Source: Qipengyuania psychrotolerans (GTDB taxonomy: Bacteria > Pseudomonadota > Alphaproteobacteria > Sphingomonadales > Sphingomonadaceae). Taken from it: a stretch of DNA of 64,000 nucleotides. Below the pieces are notes generated by a model. It was given only the letters and a program-made list of their open reading frames with translations, had not been told where the DNA came from and did no database searches. Location: positions 434,001 to 498,000 of the forward strand of contig NZ_CP081297.1 of the NCBI RefSeq assembly GCF_019711355.1, in the 5' to 3' direction. Position 1 is the first letter of the stretch. Each line of letters starts with the position of its first letter. Positions 26,768-36,786 of this stretch are shown here, in pieces. The position numbers and the translations under genes were made by a program.

Positions 26768-28141
26768 TTATACAATTACGCCAAAAAGGTCGTGATCGTC
26801 GGCTTCTTCAATCTCAACCTCGACGAAGTCCCCTGGCGAAACCGCCTGAGGGACGTTGCGCAGATAGACCGCACCATCGATTTCCGGAGCATCGGCCTGA
26901 CTGCGGCCAGTTGCCCCGACGTCGCCGTCCTCGTCTGCCTCGCCTACTTCGTCGATGATGACTTTCATGGTCCTGCCGACCTTGGCCGACAATTTTGCCG
27001 CGCTGATCCGCGCGGTTACTTCCATGATGCGCGAGAAGCGTTCTTCCTTGAGCTCTTCCGGAACAGGGTCGGGAAGGGCATTTGCCCGCGCGCCTTCGAC
27101 GGGTTCGAAACGGAATGCGCCGACGCGGTCAAGCTGCGCTTCCTCTAGCCAATCAAGCAAATATTGGAAATCTTCCTCGGTTTCACCGGGGAAGCCGACC
27201 ACGAAGCTGGAACGAACCGCAATGTCCGGGCAAATTGAGCGCCAGACTTTCAGGCGTTCCAACACCTTCGCCTCGTTGGCAGGGCGCCGCATGGCGCGCA
27301 GCACCTTGGGGCTGGCATGCTGGAACGGGATATCGAGATAAGGCGTCAGCAGTCCTTCCGCCATCAGCGGGATAACCGCGTCAACATGCGGGTAGGGGTA
27401 AACATAGTGCAGGCGGACCCATGGCGGCACGCCGCCTCCGGTGTCCAATTGGCCCAATTCGCGCGCAAGATCCGTCATGTGCGCACGAACGGAATTGCCT
27501 TTCCACATCCGCTCTTCATGGCGGGTATCGACACCGTATGCCGAGGTGTCCTGACTGATAACCAGCAGTTCCTTCGTGCCAGCAGCGACCAGCTTTTCGG
27601 CTTCGCGCAGCACCGCATCGATCCGGCGGCTGGCAAGTTTGCCCCGCAGGTCAGGAATGATGCAGAAGGCGCAGGAGTGATTGCAGCCCTCGGAAATCTT
27701 GAGATAGCTGTAATGGCGCGGCGTCAGCTTGACGTCCGGCTGCGGGATCAGGTCGATGTAGGGGCCTTGGCTCGGCGGGGCGTGCGTGTGCACCGCTTCG
27801 ACCACCTGCTCGTACTGGTGTGCGCCGGTTACCGCGAGAACGCTGGGGTGAGCAGCGCGGATTGCGTCAGCCTCTTCGCCCATGCAGCCCGTAACAATGA
27901 CGCGTCCGTTTTCCTGGATCGCTTCGCCGATGGCCTGAAGGCTCTCTTCCTTGGCGGAATCGAGAAAGCCGCAGGTGTTGACCAGAACGATATCAGCCCC
28001 GGCATAGTCAGGGCTCATGGCATAGCCATCAGCGCGCAGGCGCGTGAGGATGCGTTCGCTGTCGACGAGCGCCTTGGGGCAGCCGAGAGAAACCATGCCG
28101 ACCTTCTTCTGGTCGGGGATCGATGATGTTGCGGTGTTCAT
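26768..28141 (-). CDS. rimO: Ribosomal protein S12 methylthiotransferase RimO
   Basis: A radical-SAM methylthiotransferase that modifies Asp88 of ribosomal protein S12. Architecture is the UPF0004 N-terminal domain ([16 protein letters not shown] ... [14 protein letters not shown]), then the radical SAM core with the cluster motif [14 protein letters not shown], and a C-terminal TRAM domain ([10 protein letters not shown] ...). The [12 protein letters not shown] sequence distinguishes RimO from MiaB. At 457 residues the length is normal. The gene stands alone on this strand. Confidence 0.97.
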   Translation of the reverse strand: MNTATSSIPDQKKVGMVSLGCPKALVDSERILTRLRADGYAMSPDYAGADIVLVNTCGFLDSAKEESLQAIGEAIQENGRVIVTGCMGEEADAIRAAHPSVLAVTGAHQYEQVVEAVHTHAPPSQGPYIDLIPQPDVKLTPRHYSYLKISEGCNHSCAFCIIPDLRGKLASRRIDAVLREAEKLVAAGTKELLVISQDTSAYGVDTRHEERMWKGNSVRAHMTDLARELGQLDTGGGVPPWVRLHYVYPYPHVDAVIPLMAEGLLTPYLDIPFQHASPKVLRAMRRPANEAKVLERLKVWRSICPDIAVRSSFVVGFPGETEEDFQYLLDWLEEAQLDRVGAFRFEPVEGARANALPDPVPEELKEERFSRIMEVTARISAAKLSAKVGRTMKVIIDEVGEADEDGDVGATGRSQADAPEIDGAVYLRNVPQAVSPGDFVEVEIEEADDHDLFGVIV

Positions 28142-28232
28142 GCCAATGTCCGTAGATTGCGCGCGCCTCTACACGCCTTTACGGCTTTACGCTAGCATCC
28201 GCGCAGGTCGCGCGCGAACGGGGAGGGGAACC

Positions 28233-28643
28233 ATGGATATTTTCGCAGTAAACTGGCTGGCGGTGGTGCTGGCAGCGCTGGCAGGATTCTTGGTGGGCGG
28301 TATCTGGTACGGCCCGTTGATGGGCAAGAGCTGGATGGTCGCCATGGGCAAGACCGAAGACGATCTCAAAAACATCAATCCGGCCAAGCTCTACGGTTTC
28401 ACCTTCCTCCTCGCCATCTTGGCAAGCTGGACGCTGGCACACACTTTCGCCAGCTATGCGAAGGACCTGTCGACGGTTGTGAAGGTCATGACGGCCTTCG
28501 GCGTCGCACTCGGATTTATCGTGCCTGCACTCTGGACCAACTATCTGTTTCAGGACGCGAAAAAGCCGCTGTTCTGGATTGATGCGGGTTACTGGCTGCT
28601 ATTTTATATCGCGATGGGTTTGGTGCACGCGCTGATGAGCTGA
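28233..28643 (+). CDS. DUF1761 membrane protein
   Basis: A 136-residue protein with four predicted membrane helices that begins MDIFAVNWLAVVLAALAGFL. It contains the GGIWYGPLMGKSWM motif typical of DUF1761 proteins, whose function is unknown. The frame extends upstream to 28044, but a GGGGAGGGG ribosome site sits just before the ATG at 28233, and the family starts there. Its stop directly abuts the stop of the convergent potassium channel gene. Confidence 0.85.
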   Translation: MDIFAVNWLAVVLAALAGFLVGGIWYGPLMGKSWMVAMGKTEDDLKNINPAKLYGFTFLLAILASWTLAHTFASYAKDLSTVVKVMTAFGVALGFIVPALWTNYLFQDAKKPLFWIDAGYWLLFYIAMGLVHALMS

Positions 28644-29768
28644 TCAGGCTCCCGTCTTTTTCCGGTCGTCCCGAACATGGCCGTCGCCGTGATTTTCGCC
28701 ATTGGGTGTAGCGACGATTTCGACGATGATATCGCCTTTCTGGAGGTTTTGGCATTCGTCTTCCCAGAAGCCGATCGCGCGCCCGTTGCGGTAGATGCGA
28801 AGTCCGCGGCCCCCGGTGCGAAGGTCATCGATTGCGCAGCCGCACTCGTCTTCGGTAACCTCGCGTTCCACCAGCTGGACGCGGCCTGATACCGAAGCAA
28901 GATCGGCCAGATAATCCGCGATGTGTTCGCCTTTGGCGGAACCTGCAAGCAGCAGGCCGGTGAAGCGCACCGGGTTGATGACATTGTTGGCGCCTGCTTG
29001 CCGGGCGAGCGATTCGTTGTCGTCGGCCCGCACAACCACGCTGATTGGTACCTTGGGCGCCATTGCGCGGACCGTCAGGACGATCAGTATCGAAGTGTCG
29101 TCACGTCCAGCGGAAACGAGCACGTTCTGCGCTTCTGAAATACGAACCGCCCTCAAAGTCTGGTCGCGCGTCGCATCTGCCGCCATGACATTGCAACCCA
29201 GCGCCTCGGCATCGGCAAGGCGCTCCTCGCTCGGATCGATAACGACGATAGATGAGGGATTGGTCCCGCGATCGATCAATTCGCCGACTGACTCGGAGCC
29301 GGAAATACCATAGCCGAGCACCACGATGTGGTTCGACAGCTGCTCCTGAATGCGGGCCATGCGCCATTTCTCCCAGCTGCGCTTGATGATGAAATTGTAG
29401 GCGGTGCCTACGAAGATAAAGAACACTGCAAATCGGATTGGGGTCACGATCACCGCTTCCACCAACCGCGCCCTGTCCGAAATCGGCGCGATATCCCCGA
29501 AACCTGTCGTGGTGATCGAAATCATCGTGAAATAGATCACGTCGAGAAAGCTGACTTCGCCATCCAGATTGTCGACCAGCCCTTCACGGTCCCACCAGTG
29601 GATCATCACGACAATGGTGATCAGCAATAAGGCCAGGCCCAGCCGGATGCCCAGGTCGCCCCACACCGGTATTCTGACCGCACGCCGCAACGGCTTGAAG
29701 CGCGGGCCGCGATAGGCCCTTGGCTGTTTGTCCGGTACAAGCCGGTCGATCTGCTTCTGGCTGCTCAT
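28644..29768 (-). CDS. Potassium channel with RCK (TrkA-N/TrkA-C) domain
   Basis: A 374-residue ion channel of the two-helix K+ channel family. The first membrane helix is near residues 38-60, the pore loop carries the selectivity filter TTTGFGD, and the second helix follows (about 105-128). The cytosolic TrkA-N/RCK nucleotide-binding domain begins with HIVVLGYGISGSESV and is followed by a TrkA-C region (about 280-360). The histidine- and charge-rich C-terminal tail is variable. It probably conducts K+ under ligand gating by the RCK domain. It lies downstream of surE on the same strand, with 44 bases between. Confidence 0.93.
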   Translation of the reverse strand: MSSQKQIDRLVPDKQPRAYRGPRFKPLRRAVRIPVWGDLGIRLGLALLLITIVVMIHWWDREGLVDNLDGEVSFLDVIYFTMISITTTGFGDIAPISDRARLVEAVIVTPIRFAVFFIFVGTAYNFIIKRSWEKWRMARIQEQLSNHIVVLGYGISGSESVGELIDRGTNPSSIVVIDPSEERLADAEALGCNVMAADATRDQTLRAVRISEAQNVLVSAGRDDTSILIVLTVRAMAPKVPISVVVRADDNESLARQAGANNVINPVRFTGLLLAGSAKGEHIADYLADLASVSGRVQLVEREVTEDECGCAIDDLRTGGRGLRIYRNGRAIGFWEDECQNLQKGDIIVEIVATPNGENHGDGHVRDDRKKTGA

Positions 29769-29812
29769 CCAATACCTTAGGTGGGCGAGGGCGGGGAAGT
29801 GGTCAAGTGGAC

Positions 29813-30577
29813 TTAGCTTTCATACCGCTGGCCCAGCGCACCAAGCGAGGCATGATGCGTGAGGTCGAGGTGGAGCGGGGTGACCGAGACAAAGCCCTCT
29901 TCGATCGCTTCAAGGTCGGTTCCGTGATCGAGCGTGTGTTCGATCGGTTCGAGACCGAACCAGAAATATTCGAACCCGCGCGGATCGCGTCCTTCGACCA
30001 CGGTTCCGCGTGAATAGTCGTGAAAGCCCTGCCGCGTCACCCTGATGCCGCTGACTTCACTGGCCGGGCGCGGTGGGAAATTCACATTCACCAGCGTGCG
30101 CTTTGGAAGCGGTGTCTCGAGCAGCGGGGCGAGCACTTTGGCGCCCCATTCGATCGCTGCCCCAAACTGAACGCCGTCGCCGACAGTTTCGCTGGAATAG
30201 ACCTGGCTCATGGCAATCGAGCGAATGCCTGCCAGCGCGCCTTCGATGGCGGCCGAGACTGTGCCAGAATAGGTTATGTCGTCACCAAGGTTCGCACCGC
30301 GATTGACGCCGGACAGGATCAGGTCGGGCGGGCCGTCCATGACTTTGCGCAGGCCCATGGTGACGGAATCGGTTGGCGTACCGGTCACCGAGAACCGCCG
30401 ATTTCCATGTTCGCGCAATCTTACGGGGCGCGTCAGGGTCAGGGCGTGGCCCATGCCGGACTGTTCTTCATCGGGCGCACAGATCCAGATGTCGTCGGAA
30501 AACTGCCTCGCTATGCCTTCGAGAACTTCGAGGCCCTTGGCGCGGATGCCGTCGTCATTCGTGAGCAGGATCCTCAC
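29813..30577 (-). CDS. surE: 5'-nucleotidase SurE, GTG start
   Basis: A stationary-phase survival nucleotidase of the SurE family that dephosphorylates nucleoside monophosphates. Signatures are [16 protein letters not shown] at the N-terminus (metal-binding Asp pair), [27 protein letters not shown] and [22 protein letters not shown]. The frame is open to 30802, but the GTG at 30577 overlaps the serS stop as GTGA and begins exactly at the family start, giving 254 residues. Operon with serS is clear. Confidence 0.95.
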   Translation of the reverse strand: MRILLTNDDGIRAKGLEVLEGIARQFSDDIWICAPDEEQSGMGHALTLTRPVRLREHGNRRFSVTGTPTDSVTMGLRKVMDGPPDLILSGVNRGANLGDDITYSGTVSAAIEGALAGIRSIAMSQVYSSETVGDGVQFGAAIEWGAKVLAPLLETPLPKRTLVNVNFPPRPASEVSGIRVTRQGFHDYSRGTVVEGRDPRGFEYFWFGLEPIEHTLDHGTDLEAIEEGFVSVTPLHLDLTHHASLGALGQRYES

Positions 30578-31854
30578 GCGGCAGGTTCCAGCCGCGTCAC
30601 GCCGCCCATGTAGGGCGCCAGTGCTTCCGGCACGCTGACGCTGCCGTCCTCGTTCTGGTAATTCTCGATCACCGCGACAAGCGTGCGGCCGACGGCGAGG
30701 CCGGAACCGTTGAGCGTGTGAACGAACCGGGTCTTTTTCTCGCCTTCCGGGCGGTAGCGTGCGTTCATGCGGCGCGCCTGGAATTCCCCGGTGTTCGAAC
30801 AAGAAGAGATTTCGCGGTAGGCATCTTGCCCGGGCAACCAGACTTCCAGGTCAAACGTCTTGCGCGCTCCAAAGCCCATATCGCCCACGCACAGCAGCAT
30901 GCGGCGGTACGGCAGGTTTAGTGCTTCGAGGATACCCTCGGCGCACCTGACCATGCGTTCGTGTTCTGCTTCGCTGTCTTCGGGCCGGCATATGCTCACC
31001 AGCTCGACCTTTTCGAACTGGTGCTGGCGAATGAGCCCGCGCGTGTCGCGTCCGGCTGAACCGGCTTCGCTGCGGAAGCACAAGGTGTGAGCAGTGAGCC
31101 GTGTCGGTTCGGCAAGGTCGCCCAGGATATGACCTGCGACAGACGCTGTCAGGCTGACTTCGGAAGTGGGGATCAACCAGCGGCCATCGGTCGTGCGGAA
31201 GCTGTCTTCGGCGAACTTGGGCAGCTTGTCCGTGCCGTACATGGCATCATCATTGACCAGTACGGGCGGATTGCACTCGGTGTAGCCGTTCTCACGCGTC
31301 TGCTGGTCCAACATGAACTGGGCGAGCGCGCGGTGGAGGCGTGCCATGTCGCCGCGAAGGAATGTAAAACGCGCGCCGGAAAGCTGCGTGCCGGTTTCGA
31401 AATCCATGCCCAAGGCAGGGCCGATGTCGGCATGCTCTTGCGGTTCGAAAGCGAAGTCGCGCTTTTCGCCCCACTGCGACACTTCGACATTCTCGTTTTC
31501 GTCGCTTCCCGGAGGGACGTCAGCGGCCGGAATGTTCGGTAGGCTGGCGAGCAGCTCGGATAACTCGGCAGACGCTTCGCGCTCTGCCTCTTCCCATTCG
31601 GGCATCGCTGCCTTGATCTGGGCGACTTCCGCTTTGAGAGCTTCGGCCTTGTCCTTGTCGCCTTGGCCCATAGCTTGGCCGATCGCCTTCGACGCATCGT
31701 TGCGGCGACTTTGCGCTTCCTGCACTTTGGTGGTGGCTTCACGCCGCTTCAGGTCGAGAGCAATGATACTGTCGGAAACCGCCTCGCCGCCGCGCATCTT
31801 CATGGCGGCGTCGAATTCGGTCGGGTGGCTGCGGATATAGGCGATGTCGTGCAT
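30574..31854 (-). CDS. serS: Serine-tRNA ligase
   Basis: Charges tRNA-Ser with serine (class II synthetase). The N-terminal long antiparallel coiled-coil arm lies at about residues 30-100 ([20 protein letters not shown] and following). The catalytic core shows class II motif 2 ([28 protein letters not shown]) and motif 3 ([24 protein letters not shown]). At 426 residues the length is standard. It is translationally coupled to surE through a GTGA overlap. Confidence 0.97.
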   Translation of the reverse strand: MHDIAYIRSHPTEFDAAMKMRGGEAVSDSIIALDLKRREATTKVQEAQSRRNDASKAIGQAMGQGDKDKAEALKAEVAQIKAAMPEWEEAEREASAELSELLASLPNIPAADVPPGSDENENVEVSQWGEKRDFAFEPQEHADIGPALGMDFETGTQLSGARFTFLRGDMARLHRALAQFMLDQQTRENGYTECNPPVLVNDDAMYGTDKLPKFAEDSFRTTDGRWLIPTSEVSLTASVAGHILGDLAEPTRLTAHTLCFRSEAGSAGRDTRGLIRQHQFEKVELVSICRPEDSEAEHERMVRCAEGILEALNLPYRRMLLCVGDMGFGARKTFDLEVWLPGQDAYREISSCSNTGEFQARRMNARYRPEGEKKTRFVHTLNGSGLAVGRTLVAVIENYQNEDGSVSVPEALAPYMGGVTRLEPAA

Positions 31855-31973
31855 GGCCGCGCTATGCCGTTTGGACGCGCGCTTGGCCAGTGGGGAAACA
31901 CTTATCGCGCTCGGTCATTGTGGACGGTGAGAAGGCATGACGCCGTGCGAAGCTGGATGAAGGACGACTAGAC

Positions 31974-33278
31974 TTGCAAAGCCCCCCGCTTACGCCGCCG
32001 CGCCGGACCCGCTTCATCGATTTTATGGACGCCGCGATCAGGGCTGGGCGCAAGGTCGGCCTGGTGGACCCAGCATGTTTGCAGGCAGACTTTCTCCGTG
32101 AACAAGTCAGCGAAACCTATGGGCTCGATGACTTTGGCGACCCGTGGTTCGCCGCTGCGCTCGAAGTCATGCTGGGCTCGGTAAAGGAAGAAGCCCGGCT
32201 GAATGCGGCAGGTGATTTTTCCGCTGTGAAACAGTTCCATCACCTCTTGCGCGACAGGCTGTATGCCCAGCAATGGTTCGCCCGCCATCCCGAGATCCTG
32301 TCCCGCCCGATCCGCCGGCCCGTCATCATCGTGGGGCCCATGCGTTCGGGAACTACCCGGATGCACCGCCTGCTCGCCAGCGACCGGCGCTTTGCCCATC
32401 TACGCAGCTTCGAAACGATCAGCCCTGTGCCGCGCCCCGATTTCGGAGAAGTCATGGCAGGCAAGCAGGAGGATTTCAGGCCCAAGCTGGCATCGCGGAT
32501 CATGAAGGTCGCCCGGCTGGCCAATCCGCGCACCCTATCGATCCATCCGACCGGTCCATTCGAACCGGAGGAAGAGCTCGGGCTCATTGCGTCCAGCATG
32601 TACGGCATGAAGTTCGAAGCGCAGTGGCAGGTCCCGACCTACGCCCGTTGGTGCGAGGGGCAGAGCGCGGTGCCGGCATATCGCCATATGGCAAACCTCC
32701 TCCGACTGATCGGTTGGTCACAGCAGGAAAGCTCGCTCAGGCCGTGGATATTGAAAACACCTCAGCACATGCTGGACCTGCCCGCCTTGCTCGAAGTGTT
32801 TCCTGACGCGCGGCTGATTTTCACGCACCGCGACCCGCAATCGGTGGTGGGCAGCGCGGCATCGCTCGCATGGAACCAGACGATCATCTACTCGGACGAT
32901 GTCTCGCCGCAGGCAGTGGGACGGGAATGGCTCCGCAAGACAGAACTGATGATCAATCGAATGCGTTCGGCCCGGGATTCCATTCCGAAAGACCGGATGA
33001 TCGACGTTCAATTCGATGCGATGGACCGCGATTGGCGCGGCACGATGGAGCGGGTCTACGAATTCCTCGATTTCGACATCGAGCCTGCCGTGCCGGGAAT
33101 GGAAGCATTCCTTGCCAGGTCAGCTGCGCAGAAGCGCACACCGCACCAATACTCGCTGGCGGAGTTCGGTCTGAGCAAGGGTGAGGTGAGCGAGCGGCTC
33201 GGCGACTATGTCCGCACCTATGATATCCCGGTCGATAATGCGATGGTGGCGAACGATACGGCCCTGGCTGCGGTTTGA
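31974..33278 (+). CDS. Sulfotransferase family protein, probable TTG start
   Basis: A protein of about 434 residues with the PAPS 5'-phosphosulfate-binding motif VGPMRSGTTRMHRLLA and the later 3'-phosphate-binding region ARLIFTHRDPQSVVGS typical of sulfotransferase-3-like proteins. An acceptor cannot be assigned. Erythrobacter species make a sulfated carotenoid, so a pigment acceptor is possible, but this is an inference. The TTG at 31974 has AAGGA about nine bases upstream; the first ATG in frame (32025) has none. It is divergent from serS and convergent with the TonB receptor gene. Confidence 0.85.
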   Translation: MQSPPLTPPRRTRFIDFMDAAIRAGRKVGLVDPACLQADFLREQVSETYGLDDFGDPWFAAALEVMLGSVKEEARLNAAGDFSAVKQFHHLLRDRLYAQQWFARHPEILSRPIRRPVIIVGPMRSGTTRMHRLLASDRRFAHLRSFETISPVPRPDFGEVMAGKQEDFRPKLASRIMKVARLANPRTLSIHPTGPFEPEEELGLIASSMYGMKFEAQWQVPTYARWCEGQSAVPAYRHMANLLRLIGWSQQESSLRPWILKTPQHMLDLPALLEVFPDARLIFTHRDPQSVVGSAASLAWNQTIIYSDDVSPQAVGREWLRKTELMINRMRSARDSIPKDRMIDVQFDAMDRDWRGTMERVYEFLDFDIEPAVPGMEAFLARSAAQKRTPHQYSLAEFGLSKGEVSERLGDYVRTYDIPVDNAMVANDTALAAV

Positions 33279-33292
33279 GCTGACGCAGAAGA

Positions 33293-33321
33293 GGCGGCGA
33301 ACCGTGGTCACGGTCGCCGCC
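33293..33321. terminator. Hairpin between convergent genes
   Basis: GGCGGCG (33293-33299) pairs with CGCCGCC (33315-33321), and inside it ACCGTG pairs with CACGGT. The long GC stem lies between the sulfotransferase stop and the TonB receptor stop. A T-rich run is weak on both sides, so it could act in either direction. Confidence 0.45.
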
Positions 33322-33341
33322 CCTCATGCAAATGTTCTGGC

Positions 33342-35678
33342 TCAGTATTCGAAGGTAATCGTCGCGAAAACCTGGCGAGGATTGCCATAGAATGCCGTGA
33401 GCGTGCCTTCAGGCCCCAAGGTAGGGATGGGGAAACCATTGGTGCCGTTCTGGATTTCGCCGGTTACCGGGTCGGTCAAGATGAAGGTATAGCCGCTCGT
33501 CTTGTATTCCTTGTCCAGCAGGTTCTTGCCGTAAACACCGAAGCTCCAGCGGCCGCCAGGTGCAGTCCACTTGGCGCTTGCATCGAGCAGTGGGTATCCG
33601 TCCTGATCGATGTAGGGGTTCGGGATTTCGAACTGCGCAGTCTTGCTGCGATAGGAGAGTGTCGCTCCAAGATAGAGATCACCGTTGCCCAGATCCGCAT
33701 CGTAGCTCGCAGTCACGCTACCGGTGAATTCCGGCGTGTTCTGGACGACACGAAAGTCTGCCACGTCTGTTGGCGTGTTGCCGATGTTGGTGATGTATTC
33801 CTCGTATTGCGCATCGATGTAGCCGAGCGATCCTGACAGACCGAAACCGCCGTCGAAGCGGGCGTTTGCTTCCAGCTCCAGGCCTTTGAATGTCGCTTTA
33901 CCGGCATTTGAGACGACGCCGCAGAAGGTCGGCAGCCCGCCAACTTCGCAAGCAACCGAGCCCGGGATCTGAACGTCGGTATAGTCGGCATAGAACGCCG
34001 CGGCGGCGATGTTCAGGATGCCAAGGCTTCCCTTGTAGCCGACTTCGTAGCTGTCCACCTCTTCAGGCGCGAAGCTGAGGAAGGAGGCAACTTCATCGTT
34101 CGTAGGTGCACCGGGCACTGCTGCCGGAGCATTTACGCCGACGCCGCGCGGATCGAAGCCGCCGCCCTTGAAGCCCTTGGAATAGCTGGCGTACAGATTG
34201 TGATCCGGTGTCGGCATGAAGCTGATCGACGCGCGCGGCGTGAACTTCTTGAACTCGCGGGTGCCGTCGAAATCGGTCGACGGACCTCCGAAGGGTACGC
34301 CCGCACCGCCGAAAATGGGTGAGCCGCCGCCAAGGTAGTTCTGGCGCAGGATATCTGCGCTGCGTTCGTCCCAGGTATACCGGCCGCCCACGGAAAGACT
34401 GATCTGCTCGCTGAGGTCGAACGTGAAATCGCCGAATACGGCGTAGGTTTCGGTTTCGACGTCTGCCCGCGTGAAGGCCGTAAGGCCAGGGAAAGTCGTG
34501 AAGATCCGGACATCGAACAGCGTATCTGCCTTGGCATCAAGGTAGTAGAAGCCAAGCAGGCCGGTAAGCGCGCCGCCATCGTCCCACAGCAGCTGGAATT
34601 CTTGGCTGATCTGTTCGTTGAGGTAAGCGCCGGGCACGTCGAGATCGACCGCTGGCAAGGCGTCGAAGTCGATTGGCGTATAGCTGTCATCCTTGCGCCA
34701 TGCCGAGATCGAGCGAACCGTCAGTGCATCCGACAACTCCATTTCTGCATGGAGCGATACGCCGTAGCTTTCGACCTCCTGCTCTGGATCGTTGAGCGCC
34801 CCGCGGGTGTCGAACACGTTGTCGAGGATGGGCGCACCGGAAGAGAGGCCAGGGATCAGGCGCGTGCCGCCGCGCGGATCGGACGTGTCCTTGGTGTAAT
34901 CGCCCTGTAGCCTGATGAAGCCAGGTTCGTCATATCCGCCGACCTCCAGGCTCAGACGGCCGGCCCAGATATCCTTGTTGTAGTTTTCCAGACCCGTCGT
35001 GAGATTGTCACCGAAGCCCCCGCGCGAAAGCCGCGCCACGGATCCACCCATCCGGACGAGGTCGCTCACCGGAAGTGAAGCCGATACCACCCCTTCGGCC
35101 TGGTTATATGTTCCGTATGTCGCCCGCGCCTTGAACGATGGCTCGAGCGGAAGGCGCTTGGTCACGTATTTGACCGCGCCGCCAATGGTGTTGCGGCCAT
35201 AGAGCGTGCCTTGCGGGCCTCGCAAAACTTCGATCCGTTCGACTTCGTAGATATCGAGCACGGCAGCTTGCGGGCGGTTGAGGTAGACATCATCGAGATA
35301 AATGCCGACCCCTTGTTCGAAGCCCGAAACTGGATCCTGCTGGCCAACGCCGCGGATAAAGGCCGACAGGGTGGAGTTCGTTGCGCGGCTGGCTTCGAGG
35401 GTCACATTGGGAACCGAAGCGGCGATATCTGTAATATCAAGCGCGCCGCGCTCTTCGAGATCTTCGCCGGAAAACGCCGAAACGGCGAGAGGAACATCGA
35501 GCAGCCGTTCAACACGGCGCCGGGCGGTCACGACAATGACTTCGTCCTCATCAACGGCGGCCTGCGTTTCGTCAACGGACGGAGCATCGCTGGATTGCGC
35601 GGCCGCAGGCAGCGCCCACGCCATCGCAGATGTGCCGACCAGAAACGCTGCGCTCAGCCGTTTTGAACCAATTTTCAT
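33342..35678 (-). CDS. TonB-dependent receptor
   Basis: An outer-membrane receptor of 778 residues. After a signal peptide (MKIGSKRLSAAFLVG ... AAAQ) a TonB-box-like DEVIVVTARRR is visible. A plug domain follows (VPLAVSAFSGEDLEERG, RGVGQQ, ERIEVLRGPQGTLYGRNTIGGAVKYVT), and then a 22-strand barrel ending in the C-terminal aromatic FEY. Overall it resembles the CirA/FecA-like receptors that are abundant in sphingomonads, but no ligand can be named. The frame reads from 35696; the ATG at 35678 matches the signal peptide. It is divergent from a TetR gene, a likely local regulator. Confidence 0.92.
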   Translation of the reverse strand: MKIGSKRLSAAFLVGTSAMAWALPAAAQSSDAPSVDETQAAVDEDEVIVVTARRRVERLLDVPLAVSAFSGEDLEERGALDITDIAASVPNVTLEASRATNSTLSAFIRGVGQQDPVSGFEQGVGIYLDDVYLNRPQAAVLDIYEVERIEVLRGPQGTLYGRNTIGGAVKYVTKRLPLEPSFKARATYGTYNQAEGVVSASLPVSDLVRMGGSVARLSRGGFGDNLTTGLENYNKDIWAGRLSLEVGGYDEPGFIRLQGDYTKDTSDPRGGTRLIPGLSSGAPILDNVFDTRGALNDPEQEVESYGVSLHAEMELSDALTVRSISAWRKDDSYTPIDFDALPAVDLDVPGAYLNEQISQEFQLLWDDGGALTGLLGFYYLDAKADTLFDVRIFTTFPGLTAFTRADVETETYAVFGDFTFDLSEQISLSVGGRYTWDERSADILRQNYLGGGSPIFGGAGVPFGGPSTDFDGTREFKKFTPRASISFMPTPDHNLYASYSKGFKGGGFDPRGVGVNAPAAVPGAPTNDEVASFLSFAPEEVDSYEVGYKGSLGILNIAAAAFYADYTDVQIPGSVACEVGGLPTFCGVVSNAGKATFKGLELEANARFDGGFGLSGSLGYIDAQYEEYITNIGNTPTDVADFRVVQNTPEFTGSVTASYDADLGNGDLYLGATLSYRSKTAQFEIPNPYIDQDGYPLLDASAKWTAPGGRWSFGVYGKNLLDKEYKTSGYTFILTDPVTGEIQNGTNGFPIPTLGPEGTLTAFYGNPRQVFATITFEY

Positions 35679-35717
35679 TGAAATTCCCTCCCTCAAGTTC
35701 TCTCAATGGGTGGGATA

Positions 35718-35751
35718 TTGAAAACTGAACCACCTTTCAAGTTTAATCTTG
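35718..35751. promoter_or_regulatory. Inverted repeats in the TetR/TonB receptor divergent region
   Basis: TTGAAA (35718-35723) and TTTCAA (35735-35740) form an inverted repeat with an eleven-base gap. Overlapping it, CAAG (35738-35741) and CTTG (35748-35751) form a second one with a six-base gap. Both lie between the divergent receptor and TetR genes, where a TetR operator is expected. Confidence 0.4.
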
Positions 35752-35798
35752 CGCGGCTATGTGTGTTGGGGTTAGCCATTGGGCCTGAGGGGACTGAA

Positions 35799-36410
35799 AT
35801 GGGAAGCGACACGAGTGAAGCATCGAAGGTGCCGCGGACGGAGCGAGGGCGCCGAACGCAGCGCAAATTGCTCGATGCGGCAGCGATAGAGTTCGGTGAT
35901 CGGGGCTTTCACGACGCATCCATCAGCTCGATCACGCGCCGTGCGGGCGTGGCGCTCGGCTCGTTTTACACCTATTTCGACAGCAAGGATGCCATCTTCC
36001 GGGCGCTGGTCCTCGACATGAGCGAAGCGGTAAAGGTTGCTGCACGCGATGCGATTGACGACACCATGTCACCGCTCACGATCGAACGCGCCGCACTGGA
36101 AAGTTTTTTGCGTTTCGCTGGCGAACACAAGGAGATCTACCGAATTATCGATGAGGCGGAGTTCGTCGATCCCGAAAGTTACCGTGCGCATTATGAAACC
36201 ATCGGCGAACGCATTGCCTTGCGCCTCGAGGAAGGAGGGAAAGCAGGCGAATTACGCGCTAACCTCGGCGAGGTGGAAGCTTGGGCGCTCATGGGAATGA
36301 ATGTTTTCCTCGGCCTTCGTTATGCGATCTGGTCACGCGAAGGAGATCCCGCTGCGGACGAGGTCGCAAGGATTGCCAACTCGTTGCTTGCAAAGGGCAT
36401 TCGCGCCTGA
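35799..36410 (+). CDS. TetR/AcrR family transcriptional regulator
   Basis: A 203-residue regulator. The N-terminal helix-turn-helix is typical: RGRRTQRKLLDAAAIEFGDRG, followed by DASISSITRRAGVALGSFYTYFDSKDAIFRAL. The ligand-binding half (about residues 75-200) is family-variable. The ATG at 35799 has GAGGGG nearby; the frame extends upstream, but the extension is not regulator-like. Its most likely target is the divergent TonB receptor gene and itself. Confidence 0.93.
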   Translation: MGSDTSEASKVPRTERGRRTQRKLLDAAAIEFGDRGFHDASISSITRRAGVALGSFYTYFDSKDAIFRALVLDMSEAVKVAARDAIDDTMSPLTIERAALESFLRFAGEHKEIYRIIDEAEFVDPESYRAHYETIGERIALRLEEGGKAGELRANLGEVEAWALMGMNVFLGLRYAIWSREGDPAADEVARIANSLLAKGIRA

Positions 36411-36463
36411 TCCTTTGGAACACTGGGGCGCTTGGTCCGTTGGTGATGCAAAGGAGATTACGA

Positions 36464-36721
36464 ATGATTGGCAAGATTATTGGCGCCTACATGGGCGACC
36501 GTCTCGCAAAGAAGACATCGACTGGCATCGGCGGCGCTGGCGGCGCTGCTCTTGGCGTTATCGCAGCAACCGCGCTGCGCCGCGTGAGCCTTCCGGCCAT
36601 GCTGGCGATCGGTGCAGGTGGCTATCTTGCGAAGAAGCTGACCGAGAAGAACACCAAGACGGCAAGCGAAACCACCGTAGATGCCAAGCCGGTACAGAAG
36701 AAGTCGGCAAAGGCCGCCTGA
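36464..36721 (+). CDS. Small membrane protein, hypothetical
   Basis: A protein of 85 residues (MIGKIIGAYMGDRLAKKT ...). A glycine-rich hydrophobic stretch lies near residues 25-60, and the C-terminal tail is lysine- and threonine-rich, ending in KKSAKAA. AAGGAG lies eight bases before the ATG. A terminator follows the stop. No domain is recognised. It lies 53 bases after the TetR gene on the same strand, so it may be cotranscribed. Confidence 0.75.
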   Translation: MIGKIIGAYMGDRLAKKTSTGIGGAGGAALGVIAATALRRVSLPAMLAIGAGGYLAKKLTEKNTKTASETTVDAKPVQKKSAKAA

Positions 36722-36748
36722 TTTTCTCACCGACGCGAATGAATTACG

Positions 36749-36778
36749 AAAGCCGCTCCCTCACGGGGGCGGCTTTTT
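36749..36778 (+). terminator. Intrinsic terminator after the small membrane protein gene
   Basis: The arms of AAGCCGC and GCGGCTT with an inner CCC/GGG pairing form a hairpin, followed by TTTTT on the plus strand. It marks the end of the TetR-small-protein transcript and faces the convergent SLOG-like gene, which ends at 36787. Confidence 0.8.
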
Positions 36779-36786
36779 CATGTGCG

